A DNA stretch of 64,000 nt, taken from contig JAVBLC010000019.1 of NCBI GenBank assembly GCA_031553805.1, positions 43,187-107,186 of the forward strand, given 5' to 3'. Source of the DNA: JAITVB01 sp031553805. Lineage in GTDB: Bacteria; Bacteroidota; Bacteroidia; Bacteroidales; Rikenellaceae. The translations under genes and the position numbers were made by a program. Positions 8,650-17,292 of this stretch are shown here, piece after piece. The notes beneath the pieces are model-generated. The model saw only the letters and a program-made list of their open reading frames with translations, was not told the origin of the DNA and did not search any database. Each line of letters begins with the position of its first letter. Positions within the stretch are counted from its first letter, which is position 1.

Positions 8650-10038
8650 TTAATATCCGAGAATGCGCATCATCGCCCGGTGGCTTTGCTCCTTGGCGAA
8701 GAGGCGGGTGTAGTAGTCGTCGCTGTCGCGGTCGATGATGATGTGTTTCGGCGCCGGGATCAGGCAGTGCTGGATGCCGCCGTAGCCGCCCAGCGACTCC
8801 TGGTAGGCCCCCGTGTGGAATAGCCCGATGTATTGCGTCCCCCCGCCGTTGAGTTTGGGCAGGTAGATCGCATTGGCGTGCGACTCGTTATTGTAGTAGT
8901 CTTCGCTGTCGCAACTCAGGCCGCCCAGGAATACCCGCTGGTATTCCTTGTCCCAGTTGTTGACCGGCAACAGAATATAGCGCTGGTTGATGCCCCAGAT
9001 GTCGGGCAAGGTCGTCATGAACGAGCTGTCGATCATGTACCACAGCTCGCGGTCGTTCTGCTGCTTCTGGTTGATGATCGAATAGAGGGTCGCTCCGCTT
9101 TCGCCCACAGTAAACGATCCGAACTCGGTGAATATGTTCGGCTCTTCGACATCGGCCGCGTTACATGTGTTCTTGATCTGCGCCACGATCTCTTCGGTCA
9201 TGTACTCGTAGTCGTAGTTGAAACCGAGCGAGTTCTTGATCGGAAAGCCGCCCCCGATGTTCAACGAGTCGAGTTCGGGACACAGTTTCTTGAGCTGACA
9301 ATAGACATTGAGGCACTTGTTGAGCTCGCTCCAGTAATATGCGGTGTCTTTAATCCCTGTATTGATAAAAAAATGCAGCATCTTGAATTCGAACTTCTTC
9401 TTGGGCTTGATCACCTCTTTGTAGAAGTCGACGATGTCGTAGTAGCGAATACCCAGGCGCGAGGTATAGAACTCAAACTTGGGCTCTTCCTCCGAGGCAA
9501 TGCGGATACCAATCTTGCATTTGGTGCTGATCGCCTCATCCAACAGGTCGATCTCCTGCTTGTTGTCGAGGATGGGGATCGTGTTCTCAAACCCGTTGTT
9601 GACCAGCCCGGCGATGTTCTCGACATACTGCGGACGCTTGAACCCGTTGCACACGATATAGATGTTCTTGTCGATCACCCCGCCGTCGTAGAGCGCGTTG
9701 ATGATGTGGATGTCGTAGGCCGAAGACGTTTCGAGGTTGATGTCGTTCTTCAGCGCCTCCTCGAGCACGAACGAGAAGTGCGAGCTCTTGGTGCAGTAGC
9801 AATAGTTATACTTGCCCTGGTAATCGACCTTGGCCATCGCCACGTTGAACAGGCGTTTGGCCCGCTGGATCTGCGAGGTGATCTTGGGCAAATATGTGAT
9901 TTTCAGTGGCGTTCCATACTGTTTGATGATATCCATCAGCGGTACGTCGTGGAACTGCAGTTCGTTGTCCTGCACAGAAAATTCCTCCTGGGGAAAATCG
10001 AACGTTTGTTCGATCAGGTCGATGTATTTGTTTTTCAT
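8650..10038 (-). CDS. Fold-III PLP amino-acid decarboxylase, probably arginine decarboxylase
   Basis: The 462-residue product belongs to the alanine-racemase-fold decarboxylases (Orn/Lys/Arg/DAP group). The PLP-binding Lys is likely in YCTKSSH near residue 85, followed by the LETSSAYDI segment; the glycine-rich phosphate-binding LNIGGGFP lies near 260 and FTEFGSF near 305. It is shorter than E. coli SpeA (~650 residues) and lacks its extra domains, matching a short form common in Bacteroidales that is usually named arginine decarboxylase. By family it would make agmatine for polyamine synthesis. Ornithine, lysine or carboxynorspermidine as substrate cannot be ruled out by sequence. It is monocistronic, ending at a bidirectional terminator. 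Confidence 0.8.
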   Translation of the reverse strand: MKNKYIDLIEQTFDFPQEEFSVQDNELQFHDVPLMDIIKQYGTPLKITYLPKITSQIQRAKRLFNVAMAKVDYQGKYNYCYCTKSSHFSFVLEEALKNDINLETSSAYDIHIINALYDGGVIDKNIYIVCNGFKRPQYVENIAGLVNNGFENTIPILDNKQEIDLLDEAISTKCKIGIRIASEEEPKFEFYTSRLGIRYYDIVDFYKEVIKPKKKFEFKMLHFFINTGIKDTAYYWSELNKCLNVYCQLKKLCPELDSLNIGGGFPIKNSLGFNYDYEYMTEEIVAQIKNTCNAADVEEPNIFTEFGSFTVGESGATLYSIINQKQQNDRELWYMIDSSFMTTLPDIWGINQRYILLPVNNWDKEYQRVFLGGLSCDSEDYYNNESHANAIYLPKLNGGGTQYIGLFHTGAYQESLGGYGGIQHCLIPAPKHIIIDRDSDDYYTRLFAKEQSHRAMMRILGY

Positions 10039-10111
10039 CTCTCGTAACGCGCCTTCCCCGGGACAATCCGGCTGAGCTACTTAGGTTGAATTTAGGTAAA
10101 AGTAATCGGAT

Positions 10112-10139
10112 TACATTTGTGCAATCAGCCGCAAATGTA
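10112..10139. promoter_or_regulatory. Facing TACATTTG boxes upstream of the decarboxylase gene
   Basis: TACATTTG at 10112-10119 on the + strand and the identical box on the - strand at 10132-10139 form a perfect 8 bp inverted repeat with a 12 bp spacer. The - strand copy fits the TAnnTTTG -7 consensus and would start the decarboxylase transcript. Whether the symmetry also makes a protein-binding site is unknown. Confidence 0.45.
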
Positions 10140-10171
10140 GTGAATAAACGGAGTGATTGTACCCCTTATTG

Positions 10172-10555
10172 TTAAAAATCAGCCTCCCAGACGTTATTTT
10201 TTCGCACAAGCCGAAGCATTTCGGGCATCGCATTCGCATCATCCCGGTCACTGCGGATAGTATAATCGCAATAGGCAGTATCTCCATCGAGGCGTGTACC
10301 GTGGATTTCGAGCAGGAACGGGGCAGCCGACTGCCGGGCTGCTTCCGCCGTGATCCCCTCGTAGGCCCAGGCATCAACCACCATCCGCAACTCTTCGTTC
10401 GTGCGCTCGGTGGCCAACTCCATCGCCCGCCCCAAATCTTGTCCATAGTAGGCATCCAGGAACGCTTCGGCAACCGACTCGGGATTCGAGCGATCCAGCC
10501 CTCCGCAACTCACGGACAGCAAAAGGACAACGTATGCAAAAATGCGTTTTATCAC
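10172..10555 (-). CDS. Small lipoprotein, DUF4878-like
   Basis: A 127-residue lipoprotein: Met-Ile-Lys-Arg start, hydrophobic stretch, and the lipobox LSVSC with the lipidated Cys at residue 17. The body (NPESVAEAFLDAYYGQDLGRAMELATE) resembles the DUF4878 NTF2-like fold, in which a helical N-terminus precedes a small beta-sheet; the second half (GDTAYCDYTIRSD...VRKNNVWEADF) gives the sheet with the terminal Trp typical of the family. Function is unknown; related proteins are periplasmic. It is divergent from tyrS and separated from the decarboxylase by 133 bp. Confidence 0.7.
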   Translation of the reverse strand: MIKRIFAYVVLLLSVSCGGLDRSNPESVAEAFLDAYYGQDLGRAMELATERTNEELRMVVDAWAYEGITAEAARQSAAPFLLEIHGTRLDGDTAYCDYTIRSDRDDANAMPEMLRLVRKNNVWEADF

Positions 10556-10641
10556 GGCAAAAACATTGAAATTGGAGGCGCAAGTTACCTATTTTTCGCT
10601 TTCGTTGTCATTTTCAGCAGAAAAAGACGATGGATTTTTAC

Positions 10642-10649
10642 TACCTTTG
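10642..10649 (+). promoter_or_regulatory. tyrS -7 box
   Basis: TACCTTTG, a full match to TAnnTTTG, 53 bp before the tyrS ATG. No clear -33 TTTG at the expected distance. Confidence 0.55.
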
Positions 10650-10701
10650 CCCGTTCAAGTAGAAATTCAGCGTGCCGGAAGGCACCCCAATAAAGACAAC
10701 G

Positions 10702-11997
10702 ATGAACTTTGTAAAGGAACTCACCTGGCGCGGCATGGTCCAGGACATGATGCCCGGTGCCGAGGAACAACTGCAGAAAGAGATGACGACCGCCTACCTG
10801 GGGATCGACCCCACGGCCGACTCGCTGCATATCGGACATCTGGTGGGCGTGATGATCCTCAAGCACTTTCAGAATTGCGGACACAAACCGATCTTCCTGA
10901 TCGGCGGTGCCACCGGAATGATCGGCGACCCGTCGGGCAAATCGGCCGAGCGCAACCTGCTCGACGAGCCCACCCTGCGCCACAACCAGCACGCGATCAA
11001 GGCCCAGTTGTCGAAGTGGGTCGATTTCGACTCGGACGCACCGAACGCCGCCGAAATGGTCAACAACTACGACTGGATGAAGGACATCTCGTTCCTCGAT
11101 TTCATCCGCGACATCGGCAAGCTGATTACCGTCAACTACATGATGGCCAAAGACTCTGTAAAGAAGCGCTTCAGCGGCGAGGGCGAAGGAATGTCGTTTA
11201 CCGAGTTCACCTACCAACTGGTGCAGGGTTTTGACTTCCTGACCCTGTTCGAACAGAAGAATTGCAAAATACAACTCGGCGGCTCCGACCAGTGGGGTAA
11301 CATCACCACCGGCACTGAGTTGATCCGCCGCAAGCTGGGTGCCGAAGCGTGGGGTATCACCTGCCCGCTGATCAAGAAATCGGACGGCGTGAAGTTCGGC
11401 AAGACCGAATCGGGCAACGTATGGCTCGATCCGCGTTACACGTCGCCCTACAAATTCTATCAGTTCTGGCTCAACGTGAGCGACGAGGACGCCGAGAGCT
11501 ACATCAAAATTTTTACAATGTTAGGTCGCGAGGAGATTGATGCAATTATCAACGAACATCGCCAGGCGCCGCACCAGCGCGCACTGCAAAAAGCGCTGGC
11601 CCGGGAGGTGACCTGCATGATCCACTCCGAGGCCGAATACAACAAGGCGGTCGAAGCGTCGGGCATCCTGTTCGGCAACGCCACCTCCGAGGCGTTGCGG
11701 GGATTGGAAGAAGAAACTTTCCTGCAGGTATTCGAAGGGGTGCCGACGTTTGAGGTACCCGCATCGAGTTTTGCCGGCGAGGGCATCGCGTTCTCGACGC
11801 TGTGCGCCGAATCGGCGGCGGTTTTTGCCTCGAAAGGCGAGTTGCGCCGGCTGGTGCAAGGCGGGGGCATCTCGATCAACAAGGAGAAAGTTGAAAATCC
11901 CGAGATGCCGGTCGCGGCTTCGATGCTCATTTCCGGCAAATACCTCCTGATCCAAAAAGGGAAGAAGAACTACTATTTGATTATCGCCAAGGCGTAA
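10702..11997 (+). CDS. tyrS: Tyrosyl-tRNA synthetase
   Basis: Charges tRNA-Tyr with tyrosine. The 431-residue class I synthetase starts best at the ATG at 10702 (MNFVKELTWRGM), which matches Bacteroidales orthologues; an upstream ATG at 10672 would add ten atypical residues. The HIGH motif is DSLHIGHLVG (about 42-51), the KMSKS loop is present as KFGKTESG, and the C-terminal S4 RNA-binding domain appears in SKGELRRLVQGGGISINKEKV's region from about residue 370. Full length, ends at a hairpin terminator. Confidence 0.96.
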   Translation: MNFVKELTWRGMVQDMMPGAEEQLQKEMTTAYLGIDPTADSLHIGHLVGVMILKHFQNCGHKPIFLIGGATGMIGDPSGKSAERNLLDEPTLRHNQHAIKAQLSKWVDFDSDAPNAAEMVNNYDWMKDISFLDFIRDIGKLITVNYMMAKDSVKKRFSGEGEGMSFTEFTYQLVQGFDFLTLFEQKNCKIQLGGSDQWGNITTGTELIRRKLGAEAWGITCPLIKKSDGVKFGKTESGNVWLDPRYTSPYKFYQFWLNVSDEDAESYIKIFTMLGREEIDAIINEHRQAPHQRALQKALAREVTCMIHSEAEYNKAVEASGILFGNATSEALRGLEEETFLQVFEGVPTFEVPASSFAGEGIAFSTLCAESAAVFASKGELRRLVQGGGISINKEKVENPEMPVAASMLISGKYLLIQKGKKNYYLIIAKA

Positions 11998-12019
11998 TTC
12001 TTATTTTACCGCCATACAG

Positions 12020-12051
12020 GTTCGGGACGCTTTCGCATCCCGAACTTTTTT
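12020..12051 (+). terminator. tyrS terminator
   Basis: GTTCGGGA / TCCCGAAC stem directly followed by a six-T run, 23 bp after the tyrS stop. Confidence 0.85.
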
Positions 12052-12184
12052 ATATTTAATCCCCCGCCCCACTCTTGCAAGGACACAAAAGCGACAGAAA
12101 ATCTTTTGGGGCGCCTATAAAGAAGAAGCGAAAAAAAACGCGATCTTACCACAACCAAAGTCCGGTTCATTAAACGAAAAACCA

Positions 12185-12192
12185 TACCTTTG
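12185..12192 (+). promoter_or_regulatory. -7 box immediately before a small membrane ORF
   Basis: TACCTTTG ends only 5 bp before the ATG at 12198, so a transcript starting about 7 bp downstream of the box would begin at or next to the start codon (leaderless). Confidence 0.45.
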
Positions 12193-12197
12193 TATAT

Positions 12198-12365
12198 ATG
12201 TATAAAAAACTCACTCCGAAAGAAGAAAAAATGATTCGGGAAAACTCGCAGCAAGGCGAAACTCCCGGTCGAAAAAACCAAATCCGCTCAGCGCTCACCC
12301 TGGGGCTGATTCTGCTCGGAATGATTATTTTGTGCTATTTTATTCTATACATCGTATCTTTTTAG
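12198..12365 (+). CDS. Possible 55-residue single-pass membrane protein
   Basis: An uninterrupted small frame encodes a charged N-terminal half (MYKKLTPKEEKMIRENSQQG, positions 1-20) and a hydrophobic helix at about 35-55 (TLGLILLGMIILCYFILYIV). The composition, lysine-rich cytoplasmic side then one membrane span, is that of a real small inner-membrane protein, and a -7 box lies just upstream. There is no obvious ribosome-binding site, which is normal in this phylum. A second ATG at codon 12 could be the true start. I do not recognise the family. It precedes the glutamine synthetase gene by about 100 bp. Confidence 0.5.
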   Translation: MYKKLTPKEEKMIRENSQQGETPGRKNQIRSALTLGLILLGMIILCYFILYIVSF

Positions 12366-12414
12366 GGGGTATATGAATAAAATTTACTGTTTTCATGCAC
12401 ACACCCCCTAAAAA
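12359..12414 (+). terminator. Inverted repeat overlapping the small ORF stop, upstream of glnN
   Basis: TTTTTAGGGGG at 12359-12369 pairs with CCCCCTAAAAA at 12404-12414 around a 34-base A/T-rich loop. The left arm contains the TAG stop of the small ORF. The long loop makes it a poor classical terminator; a regulatory site for the glutamine synthetase promoter at 12439 is an alternative. Confidence 0.4.
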
Positions 12415-12438
12415 ATGGCATAATTTCAAAAAAATATC

Positions 12439-12446
12439 TATTTTTG
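12439..12446 (+). promoter_or_regulatory. glnN -7 box
   Basis: TATTTTTG, full match to TAnnTTTG, 22 bp upstream of the glutamine synthetase ATG, implying a very short leader of roughly 15 bases. Confidence 0.6.
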
Positions 12447-12468
12447 CAGAAATTAATCAAAAATAGAT

Positions 12469-14658
12469 ATGGCCACATTGCGCTTCAAGGCCCTGGACGA
12501 AATCTCCAGGCGCGAACTCCCGAAAGCCGAACGGTCCGGTGAAAGAATTTCGTCGCTCTTCGGGGCAGACGTCTTCGACCGCGAAAAAATGCGCCACTAC
12601 ATCTCGAAAGAGGTATACGAAAGCCTTTGCCAGGCGATCGACGAGGGCACCACGATCGAACGCAAAGTAGCCAACCAAATCGCCATCGGCATGAAAACCT
12701 GGGCGACCGAACGCGGCGCGACCCACTATTCGCACTGGTTCCAGCCGCTGAACGACCTGACGGCCGAAAAGCACGACGCCTTTTTCGAACCGATGATCGG
12801 CGGCGGTTCGTTTGAAACGTTCCGCGGCGACCTGCTGATCCAGCAGGAGCCCGATGCCTCGTCGTTCCCCAACGGCGGTCTGCGCAACACGTTCGAAGCC
12901 CGCGGCTATTCGGCGTGGGACCCCTCGTCGCCCGCTTTCATTATCGGCAAAACGCTTTGTATCCCCAGCATCTTTATCGCCTACACGGGCGAAGCGCTCG
13001 ACTTCAAGACCCCGCTCCTGCGTTCGTTGCAGGCACTGGAGAAGGCGGCCGTCGACGTGTGCCAATACTTTGACAAAGACGTCAAAAAGGTCAACGTCAC
13101 CCTCGGCTGGGAACAGGAATATTTTTTGATTGACGAAGCGCTGTTCTACGCCCGGCCCGACCTCTCGCAGACCGGCCGCACGCTGATGGGCCACATCGCG
13201 GCCAAAGACCAGCAGCTGGAAGACCACTATTTCGGCGCCATTCCGCAGCGCGTGACCGCCTTTATGCAGGATTTCGAAGAACAGGCCTACCGCCTCGGGA
13301 TTCCGCTCAAGACGCGCCACAACGAGGCGGCGCCCAACCAATTCGAGTGCGCCCCGGTCTTCGAGGAGTGCAACATCGCCGTCGATCATAACACACTATT
13401 GATGAGCACAATGCGAATGGTCGCATTGAAGCATAAATTGCGCGTACTGTTCCACGAAAAACCTTATGCAGGCGTGAATGGTTCGGGCAAGCACTGCAAC
13501 TGGTCGCTGGCCACCAACACGGGGGTCAATCTGCTCGCGCCGGGCAAAACGCCGAAAAACAACACCCAGTTCCTGGCCTTTTTCGTCAGTGCGATCAAGG
13601 CGGCCCACGATCGCGGGATGCTGATCATGTCGTCGATCGCCACCCAGAGCAACACCCACCGCCTGGGCGCAAACGAAGCGCCGCCGGCCATTATGTCGGT
13701 TTTTGCAGGATCGACGCTCTCCGCCGTATTGGATTCGCTGGAAGAACGGGTCAGTAACAAAAAAATGTCGCCGGACGAAAAAACCGATATCAAGATCGAT
13801 ATCGGCAAGATCCCCAACATCCTGTTGGACAACACCGACCGCAACCGCACTTCGCCGTTTGCCTTTACCGGTAACCGGTTCGAGTTCCGGGCCACAGGGT
13901 CGTCGGCCAACTGCGCCGCGCCGCTCATCGTGATCAACACCGCCGTCACCGAACAGCTCATCCTATTCAAAGACGGGGTCGAAAAACTGATCGACAAGGG
14001 CGTGAAGAAAGACGAGGCCATCCTGCAGGTGATCCGCGATTTCATCAAGGCATCGAAAAAGATCCGTTTCGAAGGCAACGGCTATAGCGACGAATGGATT
14101 CAGGAAGCCACCGGCAAACGCGGATTGGAAAGCATCAACGACGTGACCGAAGCGTTCCGTACCTTCCTGCGTCCCGACAGCGTGGCCCTGTTCAAGCGCC
14201 ACGGGGTGTTCTCCGAGTCGGAATTGCACGCCCGCTATGAAATCAACAACGAAATCCTGGCCAAAAAAATCCAGATCGAATCGCGTGTGCTGGCCGACCT
14301 GGCCACGAACCACATCGTGCCGACCGCCATTAAATACCAGAACGTATTGATCGGAAACGTGCGCGGCTTGAAAGAAATTTTTCCGGACACCTACCAGGAA
14401 CTCGCCTCGGAAGAGATCCGCACGATCGCCAAGATCGCCGGTTACGTGAAAAACATCCGCGAAAAAACCCGTGCGATGGTGCAGCTGCGAAAAATCTACA
14501 ACAACGTCGACGACATCGTCGAACGCGCCCGCGGATACTCGCAGGAGGTAACCCCCTACCTGAACGACATCCGCTCCTACATCGACCGCCTCGAACGCAT
14601 CGTCGACGACGAACTCTGGCCCCTGCCCAAATACCGCGAAATGATGACACTCAACTAA
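12469..14658 (+). CDS. glnN: Glutamine synthetase type III
   Basis: Makes glutamine from glutamate, ammonia and ATP in the cytoplasm. At 729 residues it is the long GSIII form found in Bacteroidetes and some other anaerobes, roughly 270 residues longer than GSI. Recognisable blocks are the N-terminal LFGADVFDREKMRHY, the substrate loop FPNGGLRNTFEARGYSAWD near 140, the metal-site Glu in GWEQEYF near 220, NEAAPNQFE near 288 and the ATP-site HCNWSL near 343. The C-terminal quarter is helical (RKIYNNVDDIVERARGYSQE). It has its own promoter and ends at a convergent junction filled by the composite inverted-repeat element. Confidence 0.95.
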   Translation: MATLRFKALDEISRRELPKAERSGERISSLFGADVFDREKMRHYISKEVYESLCQAIDEGTTIERKVANQIAIGMKTWATERGATHYSHWFQPLNDLTAEKHDAFFEPMIGGGSFETFRGDLLIQQEPDASSFPNGGLRNTFEARGYSAWDPSSPAFIIGKTLCIPSIFIAYTGEALDFKTPLLRSLQALEKAAVDVCQYFDKDVKKVNVTLGWEQEYFLIDEALFYARPDLSQTGRTLMGHIAAKDQQLEDHYFGAIPQRVTAFMQDFEEQAYRLGIPLKTRHNEAAPNQFECAPVFEECNIAVDHNTLLMSTMRMVALKHKLRVLFHEKPYAGVNGSGKHCNWSLATNTGVNLLAPGKTPKNNTQFLAFFVSAIKAAHDRGMLIMSSIATQSNTHRLGANEAPPAIMSVFAGSTLSAVLDSLEERVSNKKMSPDEKTDIKIDIGKIPNILLDNTDRNRTSPFAFTGNRFEFRATGSSANCAAPLIVINTAVTEQLILFKDGVEKLIDKGVKKDEAILQVIRDFIKASKKIRFEGNGYSDEWIQEATGKRGLESINDVTEAFRTFLRPDSVALFKRHGVFSESELHARYEINNEILAKKIQIESRVLADLATNHIVPTAIKYQNVLIGNVRGLKEIFPDTYQELASEEIRTIAKIAGYVKNIREKTRAMVQLRKIYNNVDDIVERARGYSQEVTPYLNDIRSYIDRLERIVDDELWPLPKYREMMTLN

Positions 14659-14688
14659 GGTCGAGCGAGGGTAGAGCAGCCTCTGACT

Positions 14689-14934
14689 GGCACTTTTTGT
14701 AAAAAGTACCTCAAAAACTTTTCTGGAAAGCTGCGCTTTCCTTGACTTACTTTACTCGGCCTTACAAAAGGTTTTAGAGAGGGGTACCCTTTCCAGTAGC
14801 ATGTCGAATTCTCGATTGCCATCCGGAAAGGGTACCCCTCTCTAAAACCTTTACTAAAACTAGGCAAGGGAGGTCAGGAGAAACGAAGTTTCTCAGAAAA
14901 ATTTTTGGTGCCGCTTTTTATAAAAAGCGGCAGT
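14689..14934. repeat. Composite inverted-repeat element, copy A
   Basis: It fills the gap between two convergent genes. In order: palindromic hairpin 14689-14710 (GGCAC-TTTTTGTAAAAA-GTACC, one mismatch), hairpin 14725-14741 (GGAAAG-ctgcg-CTTTCC), segment TGACTTACTTTACTCGG, a perfect 28 bp stem (14767-14794 with 14825-14852) around a 30-base loop, segment CTAGGCAAGG, hairpin 14878-14894 (GAGAAAC-gaa-GTTTCTC) and palindromic hairpin 14910-14931 (GCCGC-TTTTTATAAAAA-GCGGC). Core orientation is the same as in copy D and opposite to copies B and C. It may act as a two-way terminator or be a non-autonomous mobile repeat; neither is shown. Confidence 0.85.
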
Positions 14935-14960
14935 CGAAGCAGGCCCACCCCCGATCGGGC

Positions 14961-15272
14961 TTAGCAGCGGTCGTAGGTTTCGAGGGCTTGGGCGAGGCAG
15001 CTGGCTATGCCTTTAATGCCGCAAACGGTGGTGGTCAGGAGAATGGTTTCTTTCAGTTCATCGCGAGTTGCCCCGGCGGCTTTGGCCATAGGGACGTGGG
15101 CGGTGACGGCGGTGGTTTCGCCTTGCGAGGCGCGGATGGCGATGTAGAGGAGTTGTTTGACCTTGGGTTCTAAGGCGGGCAAGGCGCTGACGGTCTGGAT
15201 GAGATTACCGAAAGCCCGGGCTACTTCGGGGGCTTCTTCGCTGAAGAGCTGCATGAGGTTTTTTCCTTCCAT
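14961..15272 (-). CDS. Carboxymuconolactone decarboxylase-fold protein
   Basis: The 103-residue protein has the CMD/AhpD helical fold: VKQLLYIAIRASQGE around residues 38-51 and the amphipathic AHVPMAKAAGATRDELKETILLTT around 58-80. AhpD enzymes carry a CxxC redox pair in the first of these helices; here that position reads ASQGETTA, with no Cys, so peroxidase-type activity is unlikely. Cys84, Cys92 and Cys103 lie elsewhere. The start at 15272 (MEGKNLMQLF) lies beyond the groEL terminator, whereas an ATG at 15302 sits against that hairpin. The gene follows groEL on the same strand. Function unknown. Confidence 0.75.
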   Translation of the reverse strand: MEGKNLMQLFSEEAPEVARAFGNLIQTVSALPALEPKVKQLLYIAIRASQGETTAVTAHVPMAKAAGATRDELKETILLTTTVCGIKGIASCLAQALETYDRC

Positions 15273-15311
15273 GGCGGTTGAAATTTTTCGAAAGGTAAAC
15301 ATAATGCATGA

Positions 15312-15344
15312 AAAAAGGGTGCCCCCGATGTGGGCACCCTTTTT
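15312..15344 (-). terminator. groEL terminator
   Basis: AAAAAGGGTGCCC / GGGCACCCTTTTT stem with a 7-base loop, 18 bp after the groEL stop; A and T runs on both flanks allow termination on either strand. Confidence 0.9.
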
Positions 15345-15361
15345 CGTCTGCATGGACGATT

Positions 15362-16993
15362 TTACATCATCCCGCCCATTCCGCCGCCCATCGGGGGCAT
15401 CGCGGGAGCGTTTTCTTCTTTCTTCTCGGCGAGTACGCACTCGGTGGTAAGGAACATGGCGGCGACCGAAGCGGCGTTTTCGAGCGCTACACGGGCCACT
15501 TTGGTCGGATCGATGATCCCGGCCTTGAGCATGTCTTCGTACTGGTCGAGGCGGGCGTTGTAACCGAAGGCGGCTTTGCCTTCAGTGACCTTCTGAACCA
15601 CGACCGAACCTTCGCCGCCGGCGTTGGTCACGATCTGGCGCAGGGGTTCCTCGATGGCGCGTTTCACGATGGCGATACCGGTGTTCTGATCGTCGTTTTC
15701 GCCTTTGAGCTTGTCAAGGGCTGCCTTGGCGCGGATGTAGGCCACACCGCCACCTGGGATGATCCCTTCCTCAACGGCGGCACGTGTAGCGGCCAGGGCG
15801 TCGTCGACGCGGTCTTTCTTTTCTTTCATTTCGACTTCGGTGGCGGCGCCCACGTAGAGGACAGCCACACCGCCGGCCAGCTTGGCAAGGCGTTCGGCAA
15901 GTTTTTCCTTGTCGTAATCCGAGGTCGACGACTGCATCTGCTTCTTGATCTGGGCCACGCGGTTGTCGATATTGGCTTTGCTGCCGCTACCACCCACGAT
16001 CACCGTGTTGTCCTTATTGATGGAAACTTTGTCGGCGCTGCCGAGCATCTCCAACTTGGCCTGATCGAGGCGCAAACCCTTTTCTTCCGAGATTACGACG
16101 CCACCTGTCAACACGGCGATGTCTTCGAGCATTTCTTTACGGCGGTCGCCGAAGCCCGGAGCCTTGACCGCAGCGATTTTCAGCGTACCACGCAGGCGGT
16201 TCACCACCAGGGCGGCCAACGCTTCGCCGTCGACGTCTTCGGCGATGATCAGCAGCGAACGGCCGTTCTGTGCCACCGGTTCGAGCACGGGCATGAGCTC
16301 TTTCATCGTCGAGATTTTTTTGTCGGTGATCAGGATCATCGGCTTTTCAAGCACGGCTTCCATCTTTTCGGAATCGGTGATGAAGTAGGCCGAGATGTAA
16401 CCGCGATCGAACTGCATCCCTTCGACCACTTCCACGTGGGTTTCGGTGCCTTTCGCCTCTTCGACGGTGATCACGCCTTCTTTCTTCACTTTGCTCATCG
16501 CTTCGGCGATCAGGGCGCCGATAGAGGGGTCGTTGTTGGCTGAAATTGAGGCTACTTGTTCCACCTTGCTGATGTCGTCGCCCACGGGCTGGCTCTGCTT
16601 GCGAAGGTTGGCCACCACGGCTTCGACCGCTTTGTCGATCCCGCGTTTGAGGTCCATCGGATTGGCACCGGCGGTGACGTTCTTGATCCCCACGCCAACC
16701 ATGGCCTGGGCCAGGATGGTGGCAGTGGTGGTGCCGTCACCGGCGTCGTCGGCCGTTTTCGAGGCTACCTCTTTGACCATCTGGGCGCCCATGTTGGCGA
16801 AAACGTCGTCAAGTTCGATCTCTTTGGCTACCGTCACACCGTCCTTGGTGATCTGCGGCGCGCCGAATTTCTTGTCAATAACCACATTGCGGCCTTTCGG
16901 GCCGAGGGTGACTTTCACCGCGTCGGCCAGGGCATCGACGCCTTTCTTGAGCAACTCGCGGGCTTCGCTGTCGTATTTGATCTCTTTTGCCAT
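15362..16993 (-). CDS. groL: Chaperonin GroEL
   Basis: The 60 kDa chaperonin forms a double-ring ATP-driven folding chamber in the cytoplasm. The 543 residues show the family landmarks: KEIKYDSEAR start, LGPKGRNVVID, the ATP-binding DAGDGTTTATI near residues 86-96, VAKEVxDDVF-like segment, GEEGSVVVQ-like region near 415, and the flexible Gly-Met tail ending GGMGGMM. It lies 30 bp downstream of groES in a groES-groEL operon and ends at a strong hairpin. I see no CIRCE repeat upstream, so HrcA control is not supported by sequence here. Confidence 0.98.
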   Translation of the reverse strand: MAKEIKYDSEARELLKKGVDALADAVKVTLGPKGRNVVIDKKFGAPQITKDGVTVAKEIELDDVFANMGAQMVKEVASKTADDAGDGTTTATILAQAMVGVGIKNVTAGANPMDLKRGIDKAVEAVVANLRKQSQPVGDDISKVEQVASISANNDPSIGALIAEAMSKVKKEGVITVEEAKGTETHVEVVEGMQFDRGYISAYFITDSEKMEAVLEKPMILITDKKISTMKELMPVLEPVAQNGRSLLIIAEDVDGEALAALVVNRLRGTLKIAAVKAPGFGDRRKEMLEDIAVLTGGVVISEEKGLRLDQAKLEMLGSADKVSINKDNTVIVGGSGSKANIDNRVAQIKKQMQSSTSDYDKEKLAERLAKLAGGVAVLYVGAATEVEMKEKKDRVDDALAATRAAVEEGIIPGGGVAYIRAKAALDKLKGENDDQNTGIAIVKRAIEEPLRQIVTNAGGEGSVVVQKVTEGKAAFGYNARLDQYEDMLKAGIIDPTKVARVALENAASVAAMFLTTECVLAEKKEENAPAMPPMGGGMGGMM

Positions 16994-17022
16994 TTTTCGT
17001 GTGTTTTTAGGTTCTCAACTAA

Positions 17023-17292
17023 TTAGATGATAGCGAGGATATCGCTCTGGCGCATAATCAGGTAATCCTTGCCGTCGGCCTGGATTTCGGTGCCGGCATA
17101 CTTGCCGTAGAGCACGTTGTCGCCTTTCTTGACTTCCATTTTCACTTCGCTGGTGCCGGGGCCTACGGCTACAACTTTGCCTTCGAGCGGTTTTTCCTTG
17201 GCCGTGTCGGGGATATAGAGCCCCCCGGCGGTTTTTTCTTCGGCAGCCTTGGGCTCGATCAGCACGCGGTCTGCTAACGGTTTGATGTTCAT
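17023..17292 (-). CDS. groS: Co-chaperonin GroES
   Basis: GroES caps the GroEL ring. The start at 17292 gives an 89-residue protein of normal family length beginning MNIKPLADRVLIEP; a longer open frame upstream has no family resemblance. The mobile loop that binds GroEL is EEKTAGGLYIPDTAKEKP at about residues 18-35, and the roof loop region is VGPGTSEVKMEVKKGDNVLYGKY-like at 43-65. The promoter lies in the 290 bp divergent gap shared with the DEAD-box helicase gene; a near-consensus box (TACATTGT) is visible on this strand but is not decisive. Confidence 0.97.
   Translation of the reverse strand: MNIKPLADRVLIEPKAAEEKTAGGLYIPDTAKEKPLEGKVVAVGPGTSEVKMEVKKGDNVLYGKYAGTEIQADGKDYLIMRQSDILAII

Noticed and set aside
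8833..10047. Open frame opposite the decarboxylase gene
   Set aside because: Antisense mirror of a well-supported gene; biased composition and no motifs.
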